Positions 1 through 11,246 of a DNA stretch of 64,000 nt are shown piece after piece. Each line of letters opens with the position of its first letter. The stretch's first letter is position 1. The notes below the pieces were generated by a model. It saw nothing but the letters and a program-made list of their open reading frames with translations, made no database searches and had not been told where the DNA came from. Source of the stretch: Castanea sativa (taxonomy: Eukaryota > Streptophyta > Magnoliopsida > Fagales > Fagaceae); assembly GCF_040712315.1 (NCBI RefSeq), contig NC_134015.1, positions 25,173,614 through 25,237,613 on the forward strand, read 5' to 3'. The position numbers and the translations under genes were made by a program.

Positions 1-583
1 AACTCCAAAAATATAGAGAGAAAACTAACTTTGCCATCGGCGGGTTCTTGGCCGGCAACCCCGGTCACCTTTGATCGCTTTTCTTTCTTTTTTCAGGCCG
101 TTGAGAGAGCAAGTGGTTCTTTCAAGTCCGAAGCATCCAACCTACTGATTTTCTTTGCATCATTATAGTTAAATCCCTAAAGCAAAACCACCTTGGGTGC
201 TCTAAAAACTTGAGGCTTCTAAGTTTACACCACACCTCCTCTCTCTTGGAGTGATCAAGATTACCATAAACAAAAGTAATGGAAAGTTGGTTACCTCTAT
301 TATCTAGCAAGCCTATGTGAACAAGGTGCTTTGATTTATAGATGATATGTAGGATCTATTTTGGCATCTAGGCAAGCAATAGTCAACCACTAAGCCCCCC
401 TCTAGGAAGCTCCCAACCTTTAGAGAAGCCAAATTTATCACAAATTTCATTTCCCCTGTCTTTCACTAATCAAGTCTCCATAAGAAATAAAATATCAAGC
501 TTGGACTCCAGGGCTTTTTTTTGGCATTGTAGAATTGCAGAAAGTTTGCCCAAACCCCTATAGTTCCAGTTGAGAATCTTCAT
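1..583 (-). pseudogene. LINE ORF2 remnant (endonuclease part), runs off the left edge
   Basis: On the minus strand an ATG at 583-581 opens MKILNWNYRGLGK, the usual start of the AP-type endonuclease of plant L1-like LINE ORF2. Downstream, at 310-122, come ITFVYGN and a degraded form of the next endonuclease block (PRWFCFRDL where PWFCFGDFN is expected). In-frame stops and frameshifts separate these blocks, so no active protein is made. The reverse transcriptase and RNase H would lie left of base 1. The family role is nicking target DNA for target-primed reverse transcription. I read the motifs directly; the LINE assignment rests on the family pattern. Confidence 0.75.
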
Positions 584-1650
584 GGTTGATGGGGAAGTTG
601 ATGAGGGCCAGCTTTCCATAACCCATTTGGATCTGCGAAGTGAGACTCATCTAGAATGTTGTTTGAAATTTGGAGATGGGTTTGATCAGCTCCTTCAATA
701 TCAATGCCATCCTTTCGATTCCTACCATACCCATCTCTTGAAAAGAACCCACATAAGATCCTCTGGCGAATATTCTAACCAATTTTGCTTATTTCTTTTC
801 ACAATCTTTTCTTCATAACACCATCTCTAGCATTTGAACTTGTATATGAACATCGACACTCACTACCATGGACACAGGTTAAAGGGCTAGACTCTAATCG
901 GGTCAATATTGGTGACGGTGGGCCTGGACCAATAGATGGGAGCTTAGGGTTGCTATGGGAGCGCTATCTAGACCCATCAAGCGGATTCGGGCCGAGGAGG
1001 TCATGCAATGTTGGGCCAACATTTAGGTTAGGACCATTGTCATCCTGGTCCAAACTTAAATGATCTGTATTATCTCTCAAATGCTGGGCTTCATAATGTT
1101 GGGCTTGTGGCTTGGATAATTGTAGACCGTTGCTGGAATTGCCCAATTCAAACCTGAAGCATCCTCTGTTGACTCTCTAAACCAAGGACTTGATGAAAGA
1201 ATCCGACAATTCTAGCATTGCCTAAACATTGCCTAAACAACTTCATTTCGATATTGTCCATGCATTTGGTGCATTGACCTTTCGTATGCCCAATCATACC
1301 ACACTTGTTACAGAGCTTATGGATTCTTTCATACCTACACTGGATCCAGGTTTTTGACCCATCATCCAACCTTAGCATGAATCCAACAACAACAGGGAGC
1401 TAGGGGTCAATTCAAACTCTAATTCACATGAAACGGATGTTATGAGGTATGCGATCTTCCCAATCAACACGGTCAAAGATGCCCATGATCTGACCCATCC
1501 TTCCTGTAAGCTCCAGGTACTGATATTCCAAAGGAAGTCCATGGAGTTGAACCTAAACAGAGATATAGTTCAACTGTAGCCTACTGAGCATAAGGTTAGG
1601 TCGCCATTGTTCCAAACAATTAGAGCACCATCTATAGACCAAGATCCTTC
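584..1650 (-). pseudogene. LINE ORF1 remnant (DUF4283-like plus CCHC knuckle)
   Basis: Reading from 1650 down, the minus strand gives blocks such as LEQWRPNLML and LHGLPLEYQY, typical of the DUF4283 region of plant LINE ORF1. A zinc knuckle CNKCGMIGHTKGQC (C-X2-C-X4-H-X4-C) follows at about 1310-1268. The tail to about 600 is low-complexity, as usual for ORF1. Several stops break the frame. The N-terminus is missing because the sequence abuts the CACTA terminus at 1651, so the CACTA element probably inserted into this LINE. Family role: RNA binding in the retrotransposition particle. Confidence 0.75.
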
Positions 1651-1960
1651 CACTACAAGAAATCTGGGTTTAGGCAGCGTTTTTTTTAGCGGCGTTTTTA
1701 AACCCGCTACTATAAGTAGTATATTGTGACGTTTTTAAAAAATGCCGCTAAAGAGTTAGACTTTCACGACGTATTTTAAAAAACATCACTGTAACCCAAA
1801 ACAATAACAGTGTTTCTTAAAATGCCGCAAAAAGTGTAGTTATAGTGGCATATATTTTCTTTATAGCGACGTCAACGTCGCTATAGCTATTAAAGAACAA
1901 CCACCATATAATCCAAAAAATCTATAACAACATTTCGAAAATGTCGCTATATGTTTCCCC
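1651..1960 (+). repeat. CACTA left terminal and subterminal repeats
   Basis: A 13-base terminal motif is followed by short direct and inverted copies of AGCGGCGTTTTT, TGACGTTTTTAAAAA, AATGCCGCTAAAG and GCGACGTCAACGTCGC. In CACTA elements such arrays are where the transposase binds. The stretch GACGTCAACGTC is close to self-complementary. Confidence 0.75.
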
Positions 1961-2546
1961 AAAATTTTAGCCTTTTTCCCACACTAAATTTCGTTGACTT
2001 TTCAGTTCCCCCGTAATTTGTCCCTCCTTTTTCCTTTTTTTTGTTTTTTTTTTTTTGTTTTTTCCCCTACACGTTTTTCATTGTTTTGTTTCTTCTCATT
2101 TCTTATTTTTCTCAGACAAACTTCCTTTTCCACTTTTACATTCTCCCCCTCCCCTTATCACTTCTACAAGCTCCTCTCTAGCCACCACCCATTGCATATA
2201 GTGGCATATATTTTCTTTATAGCGACGTCGCTATAGCTATTAAAGAACAACCACCATATAATCCAAAAAATCTATAACAACGTTTCGAAAATGTCGCTAT
2301 ATGTTTCCCCAAAATTTTCGCCTTTTTTCCACACTAAATTTCGTTGACTTTTCAGTTCCCCCGTATTTTGTCCCTCCTTTTTCCTTTTTTTTTTTTTTTT
2401 TTTGTTTTTGTTTTTTCCCCTACACGTTTTTCATTGTTTTGTTTCTTCTCATTTCTTATTTTTCTCAGACAAACTTCCTTTCCCACTTTTACATTCTCCC
2501 CCTCACCTTATCACTTCTACAAGCTCCTCTCTAGCCACCACCCATT
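1841..2546 (+). repeat. Tandem duplication of about 356 bp inside the CACTA 5' region
   Basis: The block starting TATAGTGGCATATATTTTC at 1841 restarts at 2197 and runs in parallel through a T-rich stretch to CTAGCCACCACCCATTGC. The copies differ by few substitutions plus a 6-base indel at the GACGTCAACGTC palindrome and poly-T length changes. Because the block includes part of the subterminal repeats, the duplication doubles the putative transposase-binding sites. Protein-like reading frames over it are low-complexity F/S/P-rich and not genes. Confidence 0.85.
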
Positions 2547-3897
2547 GCCACCAACATAGCCACCGCGGCCATCGTCAACCTCCACTACCACCTACTGCCA
2601 CCACCATACTTTTTCCCTCTTTTTTGGTGTTCAAGTGTCTTTAAAGTGTAAGTCTTTGTGTTTTAGCTTATGGGTTTGCTTTGATTTTTTTTTCTTTAAT
2701 GGGTCATGGAGTCTTTTTGTTTTGGCTTATGGGTTTGCTTTGATCTAGTTTTTCTTTAATGGGTCATGGAACTTTTGTACTAATTTTTGTTGTTTGCTTG
2801 TTTTGGTTGGATTTTGGTATAGAAAACACTTATTCAAATTTGGATTTTGAGCAAAAAGACCTGATCATCAAAGGCTAAATCATTGCAAGTTTATATATAA
2901 GTTTGTAAATCTTGAGATTATTTTTTTTTTTTTTTAAAGGCCACTGCCCACTAATGTGTACAAGGAAAATGTGAAAATGCTTAAACAATGATGGTAGATA
3001 TAGAAGAATTACAATTTATTAATATGGTTAAACAATGATGGTATATAATGTGCCAATGCGGTTAACAAATGACCCATGGTGCACTATGCTATGTTACCTG
3101 TAGATAGTTATTGGATGACAATAATTAATTGCATTATTTATTTTTGAAGAACAATAATGCAATGTGTTGTTATTATGAATATTTAAATTAATGAAAAGAT
3201 TATCTTGTCACATATATCACACACCTCTATCTTGTATACTTGATGTGTGTCTATATATATAGATTATTAATGATTTATGTTAAATGTTAGATTGGATTGA
3301 CTTGTTTTTTTAAAGGTATAATTGTATCTAAAAAAAATTTTAAAAAGTAAATAAATTGTTAAGTTCCACCCAAAACTAAAGGCCTTTTATTATTATTAAA
3401 AAAAAATAAGGATTCTTCCATTAGATGAGGATTTCTACTTAAAAATTATGTTTTCAACGTGTTATCATTATTCTTTATATATATATATATTTATGTATAT
3501 GCTTGCTTTAGTTTTTATTTTTTCATTGAATGCAGAGAATGAGAATGAGAATGAGAGAGAATTAGTTTTTATTAAGTTGTGTTTGTGTGTGTGTTATTAT
3601 ATTAGAAATTACAATTATTACATTATATGAAATTATAGTAAGGAACAATTATTACATTATATTAGAAATTACATATGGTACTACTACTACTAGATTCATG
3701 CATTCTTCTTGATAGCCGAAATGTATGACTCCATTGGCATTCATGAATTGTCAAAAAGTAAGGAACAATAAATGCAAGCTTGGCAATAAATGCATGCATA
3801 TGTTAGAAAGTTTGACTTGATCAACAAAACCAAAGACATGCAATTTATTGACTTCTAAAGTCTTGCATTATTTTTAATGTGCTGGAACTATTGACTC

Positions 3898-3966
<69 letters not shown>

Positions 3967-4379
3967 ACTAAATTTTCATGTACCATGACTCATTAAAATT
4001 TTCTGCAATAGTATTCTCATATGCAAAATTTGGATGATTTGGAGTACCTTTTTCAATTGAGACATTTATGCATAATGGGTAAGTTTCCTTATGTGTACCA
4101 AATGACAAAGTTTGGATACAATTAAGCATCAAATATTTTCTGCAAAGTGGTCCTTAATTTTTTTGCCTAATTGTTCCAAGTCCTAACTCATAAAATTTTT
4201 TTACAATGGCACCTTTATTTGCCTTCCACATCATTTAATTGTCCTATTTCATTTTGCAGGTTAAGTACTCATTTATTGTGATAAGCTTGGACTTTTTTGG
4301 AAAGGTGATTGCTGGCTTGAGCATAATAAGTAATTTTTGCTTAAAACTTTGTACTTGAAGTGTTAATAATTGTGTTGGG
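2547..4379 (+). other. CACTA 5' non-coding region
   Basis: No coding signal. It contains a short direct repeat of the phrase TTGTGTTTTAGCTTATGGG near 2660 and 2720, poly-A/T runs and a long TA microsatellite at its right half. It probably corresponds to leader or intron sequence of the transposase transcript. Confidence 0.4.
3900..3961. repeat. (TA)n microsatellite, about 31 units
   Basis: Uninterrupted alternating TA over about 62 bases. Arrays of this kind are length-variable and prone to assembly error. Confidence 0.95.
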
Positions 4380-5050
4380 GTGGATTGTTGAGTTTGAGCA
4401 AGCGGGTGACTTGCATGGTGTTATAAGGTGGTTTACATTCATATTAGAAGTGTTTACTTCTTTTTGAAAATTTGGATGTTGTTATGTTTGTTGATTACTT
4501 TTTGGACTTCAATACTTGTAAGTATTCTATATTATTATATTGATAATTGTATTGGGTGGATTGTTGTGTTGGAGTAAACATGTGGCTTGCATGGTGTTAT
4601 AAGGTTGTTACAATTGATATTGGGAGTGTTTATTAAATTTGGAAATTTGGATGTATATGGTTGAGTTATATTTTTTTATTACTTTTTGAACTTCAATACT
4701 TATAAACATTCTATATTTGTGATTATGATAATTGCGTTGGGGTGGATTATTGAGTTAGAGCAAGCGGGTAGCTTACATGGTACTATAAGACGGTTTACAT
4801 CCACATTGGAAGTGTTTACTATTTTTTGAAAATATGGATGAATATTTTTTGAGTTATATTTGTTGATTACTTTTTGGACTTTAATACTTGTAAGCATTTT
4901 ATTTTTGTGATTACGACAATTGTATTGGAAGGATTGTTGTGTTGGAGCAAGCGGGTGGCTTGCATTGATATTGTTATATTGATAATTGTTTTGTGGTGGA
5001 TTGTTTAGTTGGAGCAAGCGGGTGGCTTGCATTGATAATTGTTTTGTGAT
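4380..5050 (+). repeat. Satellite-like tandem repeat, unit about 177-187 bp
   Basis: The phrase GAGCAAGCGGGTGGCTTGCAT, or close variants, recurs near 4396, 4573, 4760, 4945 and 5014, with shared flanks (TTTACTTTTTGAAAATTTGGATG, shortened here as a description, and TTGATTACTTTTTGGACTT). The first four are spaced 177-187 bp; the last unit is shortened to about 69 bp. The array lies directly upstream of the transposase start, inside the element. Confidence 0.8.
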
Positions 5051-5356
5051 AGATTGTAGTTTGATTATTTCATTTCTTTCACATGTTGAACATGCAAACT
5101 AAATGGAAATTATCAAGAGATATTGATTAGTTACCAAATGTATTAATAAATAACTTATGAATTTTGACTCCTTATGCCTACAGTTAGGACCTTGGTGTGA
5201 CTTGCAAGTCATTTTCTCAAATTTGAAAATTTAGCCTCGTTTTCTTAGAAGCATAGGTTTGTTTTGTTAGAGTAATTCAAATATGGACTAATGGTTGGTT
5301 TATTCTTTCATGATATCGTGCTATAGGTATTTATTGTGTAAATTTGTTCTATAGCT

Positions 5357-7863
5357 ATGGACAAGAGTTGGATGGACATTAGAGATAGGACATCTGTGAG
5401 TTATAGAAATGGAGTTGCACAGTTCTTGAATTTTGCATCTCAACATGCACAACGAGATGGTACGATTGTTTGTCCATGTCAAAAATGTGCACATTCAACA
5501 ATGCTGGCTATAGATGTTGTACAAATTCATCTAGTATCACATGGGATTTGTAGGGGTTATCGACGTTGGACTTTTCACGGGGAATCATCATTTAGAAAGA
5601 CTTCTGTTAGATCTCCTAGTACCTCTGTCCAAGAAAACTCAAATGAAAATAGTAATATGCGTGAAATGTTGCATCACATGTTCCCTATGCATGATATGGT
5701 GCCCGAACCAATGGAAGAAGATATGGCATCAGATCATGTGGTAGGAGGCCCTGGTGTGGAACAACCTACACAAGGTCCTAACGAAGAGTCACTCCAATTT
5801 CTCAAATTGCTCAAACATGTTGAGGAACCTTGTTATGAAGGTTGTACAAAGTTTAGCAAATTGTCAGTTATTGTGTATCTGTACCACTTGAAGTGTCTAC
5901 TTGGTTGGAGCAACAAATCAGTCACCTTCTTGCTTTAATTTTTGCAAGAGCTACTACCTTCAAGTGCGAAGTTGCCAAAAGACTGTTATGAGGCAAAAAA
6001 AATTATTAAGGATCTGGGTTTGAGTTATGAGAAGATTGATGCTTGCCCCAACAATTGTATGTTGTTTTGGAAGGAAAATTTCAACCTTGAAGCTTGCTCA
6101 AATTGTAACCATTCAAGGTGGGCAAGCAAAGAGGCCGGAGTTCCAAAAAATACAAATGCTCCTTCCAAGAAGGTAAAGAAGAAAGCTGCAAAGATCTTGA
6201 GGTGGTTCCCTTTGAAGCCAAGGTTGAAACGATTGTTTATGTCTACCGAAGAAGCTTCCCACATGAAATGGCATGTTGATGGTCGTACAAATGACGGGTT
6301 AATGAGGCATCCTGCTGACTCTGAAGCTTGGAAGTCATTTGACTCTAAGTATGTAGAATTCTCACCCGAGCCTCGTAATATTAGACTTGGATTAGCAGCT
6401 GATGGATTCAACCCGTTCTCCTATATGAGTACTGCTTATAGTACTTGGTCTGTCATGTTGGTCCCATACAATCTTCCTCCTTGGATGTGTATGAAAAGGG
6501 CTTATTTCATGTTATCACTATTGATTCCTGGTCCAACCTCTCTTGGGAACGATATAAATGTGTACTTACAGCCCTTAATACAAGAACTCAAGGAATTATG
6601 GGATGTTGGAGTAGAAACGTTTGATGTGTCTTCCAATAGCTTATTTCAAATGCATGCAGCATTGTTATGGACCATAAATGATTTTCCAGCATATGCTAAT
6701 CTTTCAGGTTGGAATACCAAAGGTGCTCTTGCATGTCCTTCTTGTAACTACAATCCTTAATCTCGTTGGTTAAAACATGAAAGAAAATTCAACTATATTG
6801 GATATAGGCGATTCTTGGATAGTGATCATGAATTTCACAATCATGATAAGGAGTTTGATGGGCGTGAAGATTTTAGTCAAGCTCTTGTTGTAGTGTCAAG
6901 AAGTGAAATCATTGCACAAACAGAACCTGTGGTTGATGTTGTTTTTGGGAAGAAAAAAGTTAATTTGACAAATAAGAGAAAAAGAGGGGAGGAAGCCTTG
7001 TGTATATGGAAGAAGAGAAGTATATTTTTTAGCTTGCCTTATTGGGAGAATCACAGGTTGCGTCACAATCATGATGTGATGCATATAGAAAAAAAAAATG
7101 TGGTTGACAATGTAATTGGCACAGTGTTGAACATGGATGGAAAGACGAATGATAACTTAAAGGCACGCCTTGACTTAGAAGAAATGGGTATAAGAAGTGA
7201 ACTTTATCTTGAGGAGCTTGGTAGTGATAAGACATATAAGCCACCTGCTTGCTTTGAAATGACTACTAGTGAAAAAGATAGTTTTTTGCAAATTTTGAAG
7301 GGTGTAAGTGTGCCGGATGGCTATGCTTCAAATGTATCCCGTTGTGCTAAACTTAAAGAATGCAAGATTTCTGGGATGAAGAGCCATGATAGTCATATTT
7401 TAATGCAACAACTTTTTCCAATTGCTATACGTGGATCTTTGCTGGATGAAGTAAGCAAGCATTTGATTAAGTTATCTTGTTTCTTTAGGGAAATTTGTTC
7501 CAAAGTATTGAGTTTGGAAGATCTTGAGAGTCTTCAGAAGAGAATTGCAGTGACGTTGTGCGAATTGGAAAGGATATTCCCTCATTTTTTTACAATTATG
7601 GTACATCTACTCATTCATTTGACTGGCGAAGCCAAGATTGCTGGCCCAGTTCATTATCGTTGGATGTATCCCGTATAGTGGTAAGACATATATAGTAAGT
7701 TTGTGCATTTGCTTTCATTCAAATTCAATGTTCCATTGTTGATCTTCTTTATTCACATAGGTACTTGTCACGATTGAAGTCCTATGTTCGAAATAAGGCT
7801 TGTCCAGAAGGTTGTATTGCAGAAGGGTACTTAGCAGAGGAGTGCTTAATTTTATGTTCATGA
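5357..7863 (+). pseudogene. CACTA transposase remnant (transposase-associated, TNP2, DUF4218)
   Basis: Starting at ATG 5357 (MDKSWMDIRDRTS), the first 75 codons match the plant transposase-associated zinc-binding domain, with CPCQKC at about residues 36-41 and a later H. The TNP2 transposase core follows at 5950-6900, with KIDACPNNCMLFWKE, RWFPLKPRLKRLF, LGLAADGFNPF, NDINVYLQPLI and ALACPSCNYNP. A DUF4218-like part (HYRWMYPV, then LAEECLILCS) ends at TGA 7861-7863. From 5357 to 7678 the frame is continuous except for two TAA stops at 5936-5938 and 6758-6760. A GT-AG intron at 7681-7760 restores RYLSRLKSYVRN. A TAG replaces an expected codon at 7675-7677, just before it. The family protein cuts and moves the element; this copy is dead. 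Confidence 0.85.
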
Positions 7864-7896
7864 TATTTTAAAAATGTCGAAATTGTCTTCACCAGC

Positions 7897-8834
7897 CCAT
7901 AAGGAATATTGAAGAATCTACAGGTGCGATGTTGAGCATCACCCTAGATTCAAAATCATGGACCCAAGCCCATCGTTATGTGCTATTTAGTTGTGATGAA
8001 ATTACCCCATTTCACACGTAAGTAATTAAGACATCATTCGGTACTGCTTAATGTCATAACATAACTCAAGTTTATGATACTAACACACATTTTCCTACAC
8101 AGTGTGCATAGAGATCATTTAAAGGAACTTCACCCAAATGTAGCTAATGATGGTAGTCTTGTTAACGCCGAAGCAACAAGCAACATTGTAAGTAATATCA
8201 TGATTTGCTAAGTGTAATATTAAATCTATTAACATTGTTAATTTCTAATGTGTTATTGTGTTCAAATTTTGAATATTAGAAAAAAATCAACGAACTGTTG
8301 AGTGAGTCCTCAAATCGTGTGCAATCATCCGACCTTACTAGTAGTATTTTATGGGCACCAGATGATGTATATGCTCAAGTGTTTGGTAATGAGCACAATG
8401 GTCGTGTTCAGGGTGTGGGATTTGGCCCAACTCCAAGTATGCATCCTGCCAAGAGCACTACTGCAATTGCTCAAGTAAGAAGCCAAGAAAGGGATGCTGA
8501 AGTGACTCAGTTGAAGAATCAAGTGGCTTCTTTGATGGAGAAAGTGAATGGTTATGAAAACTTGGAGGAGCAAGTGACCCAATTGATGCAACTAGTGCAA
8601 AATCAGCAAAATCATTCTTTAGAAGCTAGTCGGGTATTAAATTTTACTGTTTTAAGAATGTATTTGGTGTTTAAATTTTTTAAGTATAGCAACTATTATT
8701 TTGTTACTCGAAATGATTTCTTTATGAACTTATTAGATACTTTAATTTGTATTCAGGGTGGTTTCAGTTTAGATCATCAATCTTCAACTCCTTATGGGTC
8801 ACAGGCTTTATCCCATCAAGAAACTAGCGCATAG
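7897..8834 (+). pseudogene. CACTA second transposase remnant (plant transposase 24-like, coiled coil)
   Basis: Exon-like blocks separated by GTAAGT donors (about 8020 and 8189) and AG acceptors give SKSWTQAHRYVLFSCDEITPF-like text, then LSESSNRVQSSDL and the hallmark PDDVYAQVFGNEHNGRV with GVGFGPTPS (8358-8440). A heptad-rich stretch (QLKNQVASLMEKV) follows, ending at TAG 8832-8834 after one more intron (about 8635-8757). Such proteins accompany TNP2-type CACTA transposases and are thought to act in terminal-repeat binding. The coding blocks are well preserved, but the full start was not identified and the element lacks its right end. Confidence 0.7.
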
Positions 8835-9049
8835 CGGTACATGCAGTGTTTTAAGGACTCCATGGGCTATTACATAGTTGAACAACCACAATTATTTTGG
8901 AACTACTGTACTTTGTTTATAATATTGCCATAGTTTGGGTGGTTGTTTTTTTTAGTATAGGTAGACAAGTGCTAGTCGGGTATTAATTTTACATACATCA
9001 TATTAAGTAGTAGTAATTTTGCTTCTAAAACAAGATAATCAATTTTTGC

Positions 9050-9331
9050 CTTAGGCCCCAAAGGACCAAAATGCATCAAGCCGCCCCTGTTCACTCGTAT
9101 AGAAAGCTTGGACTAAATTCTTGCAATTATTTACAATGCTGCTAATAAATAATAGGTTCAAGTGGGAACCATTATTGCCAACACAATCTCCATAGCATCG
9201 AGTTCTACAACTAGATAATGGATTTCCAGCTTCCTTGCTAAAATGAGACCATCTTGTAAGGCCCAAGTTTCAGCCAGCAAGCTAAAAGCTTGTCCTCATC
9301 CCTAAGGCACCATCAGTATTGAGCTTGAACC
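9050..9331 (-). pseudogene. LINE RNase H (RVT_3) fragment
   Basis: Minus-strand reading from about 9327 gives FKLNTDGALG, the first strand of the plant LINE RNase H with its catalytic Asp. A different frame then gives ALQDGLILARKLEIHYL and VVELDAMEIVLAI, the second half with the conserved VELDA motif. A TAG stop and a frameshift separate the two. It is a 3' fragment only, in minus orientation next to the decayed CACTA. It is probably not part of the 1-1650 LINE. Confidence 0.65.
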
Positions 9332-9631
9332 TTACACGCATTATAATTAGTAATTGCGAATGTGTTAGATTAATCAAATATTACATCCTTTACAACATAT
9401 TGTGAATCCGTTTGAGAACAACTTATTTAGCTAAAATTGAAAACTTTTTGTTGAAAGTACTATAAATAAAGGTAGAAACTAACTGAAATAATACAGTAGG
9501 ATCAATGAATAGTACCAAAAAGTACAATAGAACTTATAAATAATAGCAAAAATAAACTAAATAGTAAAATAAATTGACTTTAAACTCTAATCCAAAAGCA
9601 TCCATTTTAGGCTAAATTGAACGTCTTTGTT

Positions 9632-10267
9632 CAGGGCTAGCCCTTGGGCAAGGCCACTTAGGCCATTGCCTATGGGCCTCTGCTGAAAATATATAGGCCC
9701 CGAATTTTAACTGGATAATTAGTTTTTTAAAAAATAGGTGAACTCACTCCCTTCAAGAAGAATTTTAATTATTTTAATAATTTTGGGATAATAGAATTCC
9801 AACTCATTTGAAATCCTAAATTTTTTAATAAAAATAATTTTTGTAGGCCTACCAAATAATTATTAATTATTAATATTCTATAACAACGTGAGAGTTCAAA
9901 AACAAAATTCTATCTCTCTCTTTTTTTTAAAAAAAAAATTATATATGAATCACGATATTTAATTCTCTATATCCATTTAATCTTGATTTGTTTTAGTATT
10001 AATTCATCAAATTATGTATTGAATTCATCTTTATTTTGGCAAATTGAGATTGTTAGTTGATTATGTTATAAAATGAATTTGAATTAGTGCCTTTGATAAA
10101 TTATATTATATTAATTGCTTTATAATTTATTTTATTTTTTCACATTATAATTTTATGTTGTAAATAGCATTTCTTTTATAATTCTAGATATGAAAAACTT
10201 AAGAAAATGATAGAAGAATAGAAATTTTAATTGAATCTCACATAGCTCTCTTAATCTATTAGTAGGA

Positions 10268-10305
<38 letters not shown>

Positions 10306-10816
10306 TTTCATAAATTAACAAAAATTCATTAAAACATAGTTAGAATATAATGAAGTGAAACCCAACGGGAAGATAATAATGAAAATAACCATAATGAAAT
10401 TTACTTGTAATATAAAAATTCCTAATAAATATAAAAAGACTAAATTCTTTTTCAAATGCATGTATTAATGATTTTTTTTTTGCTGAATGCATGTATTCAT
10501 GAATTTTATTGACAATACTGTTACAATTTTTATTTTTTATTTTGTACAAAGAAGTTTTTCAAAATGAAAATTGATAAAATTCTAATTAAAATTGATATAT
10601 ATCATAAGAAAATAAGTGAATTAGTCATATCATCAATTGAAAAGTATATATTAGAAAAACTTGCATTTAAAAACGTAATTAATAATTTTCCATATCAAAA
10701 AGCAAGAAGATCGAACGAATTTTGAAAGAAATGTCTCATATTAAAAAAATATTTAAATAGAAAATGCCCCATTTAACATTGCTGCCTTAGGCCTTAAATT
10801 GTCTTGGGCTAGCATG
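9632..10816. mobile_element. Non-autonomous hAT-like element, 1,185 bp
   Basis: Ends are CAGGGCTAGCCCTTGG on the left and, reverse-complemented, CATGCTAGCCCAAG on the right; imperfect inverted homology extends for about 35 bases (AAGGC, TTAAGGCC, GGCA/CAATG). It is flanked by TCTTTGTT (9624-9631) and TGTTTGTT (10817-10824), an 8-bp target duplication with one mismatch, which fits hAT. The interior is AT-rich and has no transposase coding that I can see. A (TG)15 run sits inside. Confidence 0.85.
10273..10302. repeat. (TG)15 microsatellite
   Basis: Thirty bases of uninterrupted TG within the hAT-like element. Confidence 0.95.
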
Positions 10817-10842
10817 TGTTTGTTATTACTTTTTTAAGAAAA

Positions 10843-11246
10843 GATAAATTATAAATATCACCCTCTTACTTTGCCTAAAATTCAATACACTCCTCTAACT
10901 TTACCTATGGTGGAGACTTTACTACCTTTTGATAAAGCTAAGCTATCTTGTAATAGAATGATTTGTGTTTAATCTAATTTATGGCATCATTTCACCCAAA
11001 AAAAAAAATTCAATTTAATCCTCCCATTAATCTCTGTCAAAATTTAGTCATTAAAAACCCCCAAAACGACATAATTTTGCATTGAACAAAGTTGAAAATT
11101 AACAGCACAATTCTAATAGAGACTAAAAAAAAGGCTAAATTGAACAAAATTAAAAGTTAGAGAACTAAATCAAACGAAAGTGGAGTTGGAAGATTAAATT
11201 GGAATTTCAAGCAAATTTAGAAAGTTCAATTTGTAATTTATCCCAA
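10843..11246. mobile_element. Possible MITE with GATAAATTA-type ends
   Basis: AGATAAATTATAAATATCACCC near 10843 (shown as a 22-base landmark shortened in meaning to GATAAATTA plus AAAT) is mirrored by the reverse complement of the AATTTGTAATTTATCCC stretch near 11229-11245. The interior has no coding. I did not find a convincing target duplication, so boundaries are approximate. Confidence 0.45.

Larger units (their letters stand above)
1651..8950 (+). mobile_element. CACTA (En/Spm-type) DNA transposon, decayed, right end missing
   Basis: The left terminus at 1651 is CACTACAAGAAAT, the classic plant CACTA terminal inverted repeat, followed by subterminal repeats built on GCGACGTTTTT and TGCCGCTA. 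TNP2-type transposase remnants lie at 5357-7863 and a second transposase remnant at 7897-8834, both on the plus strand. Candidate target duplication on the left is TTC (1648-1650). I could not find the matching inverted terminus to the right, so the end at about 8950 is only where recognisable CACTA sequence stops. The element then adjoins a LINE fragment on the other strand, which suggests right-end loss. Confidence 0.85.

Noticed and set aside
1994..2644. Several F/S/P-rich reading frames
   Set aside because: Low-complexity translation of T/C-rich tandem-duplicated DNA; frames overlap each other and match nothing.
4700..5032. 110-codon minus-strand reading frame
   Set aside because: Lies entirely in the 180-bp tandem array and has a repeated internal peptide pattern.
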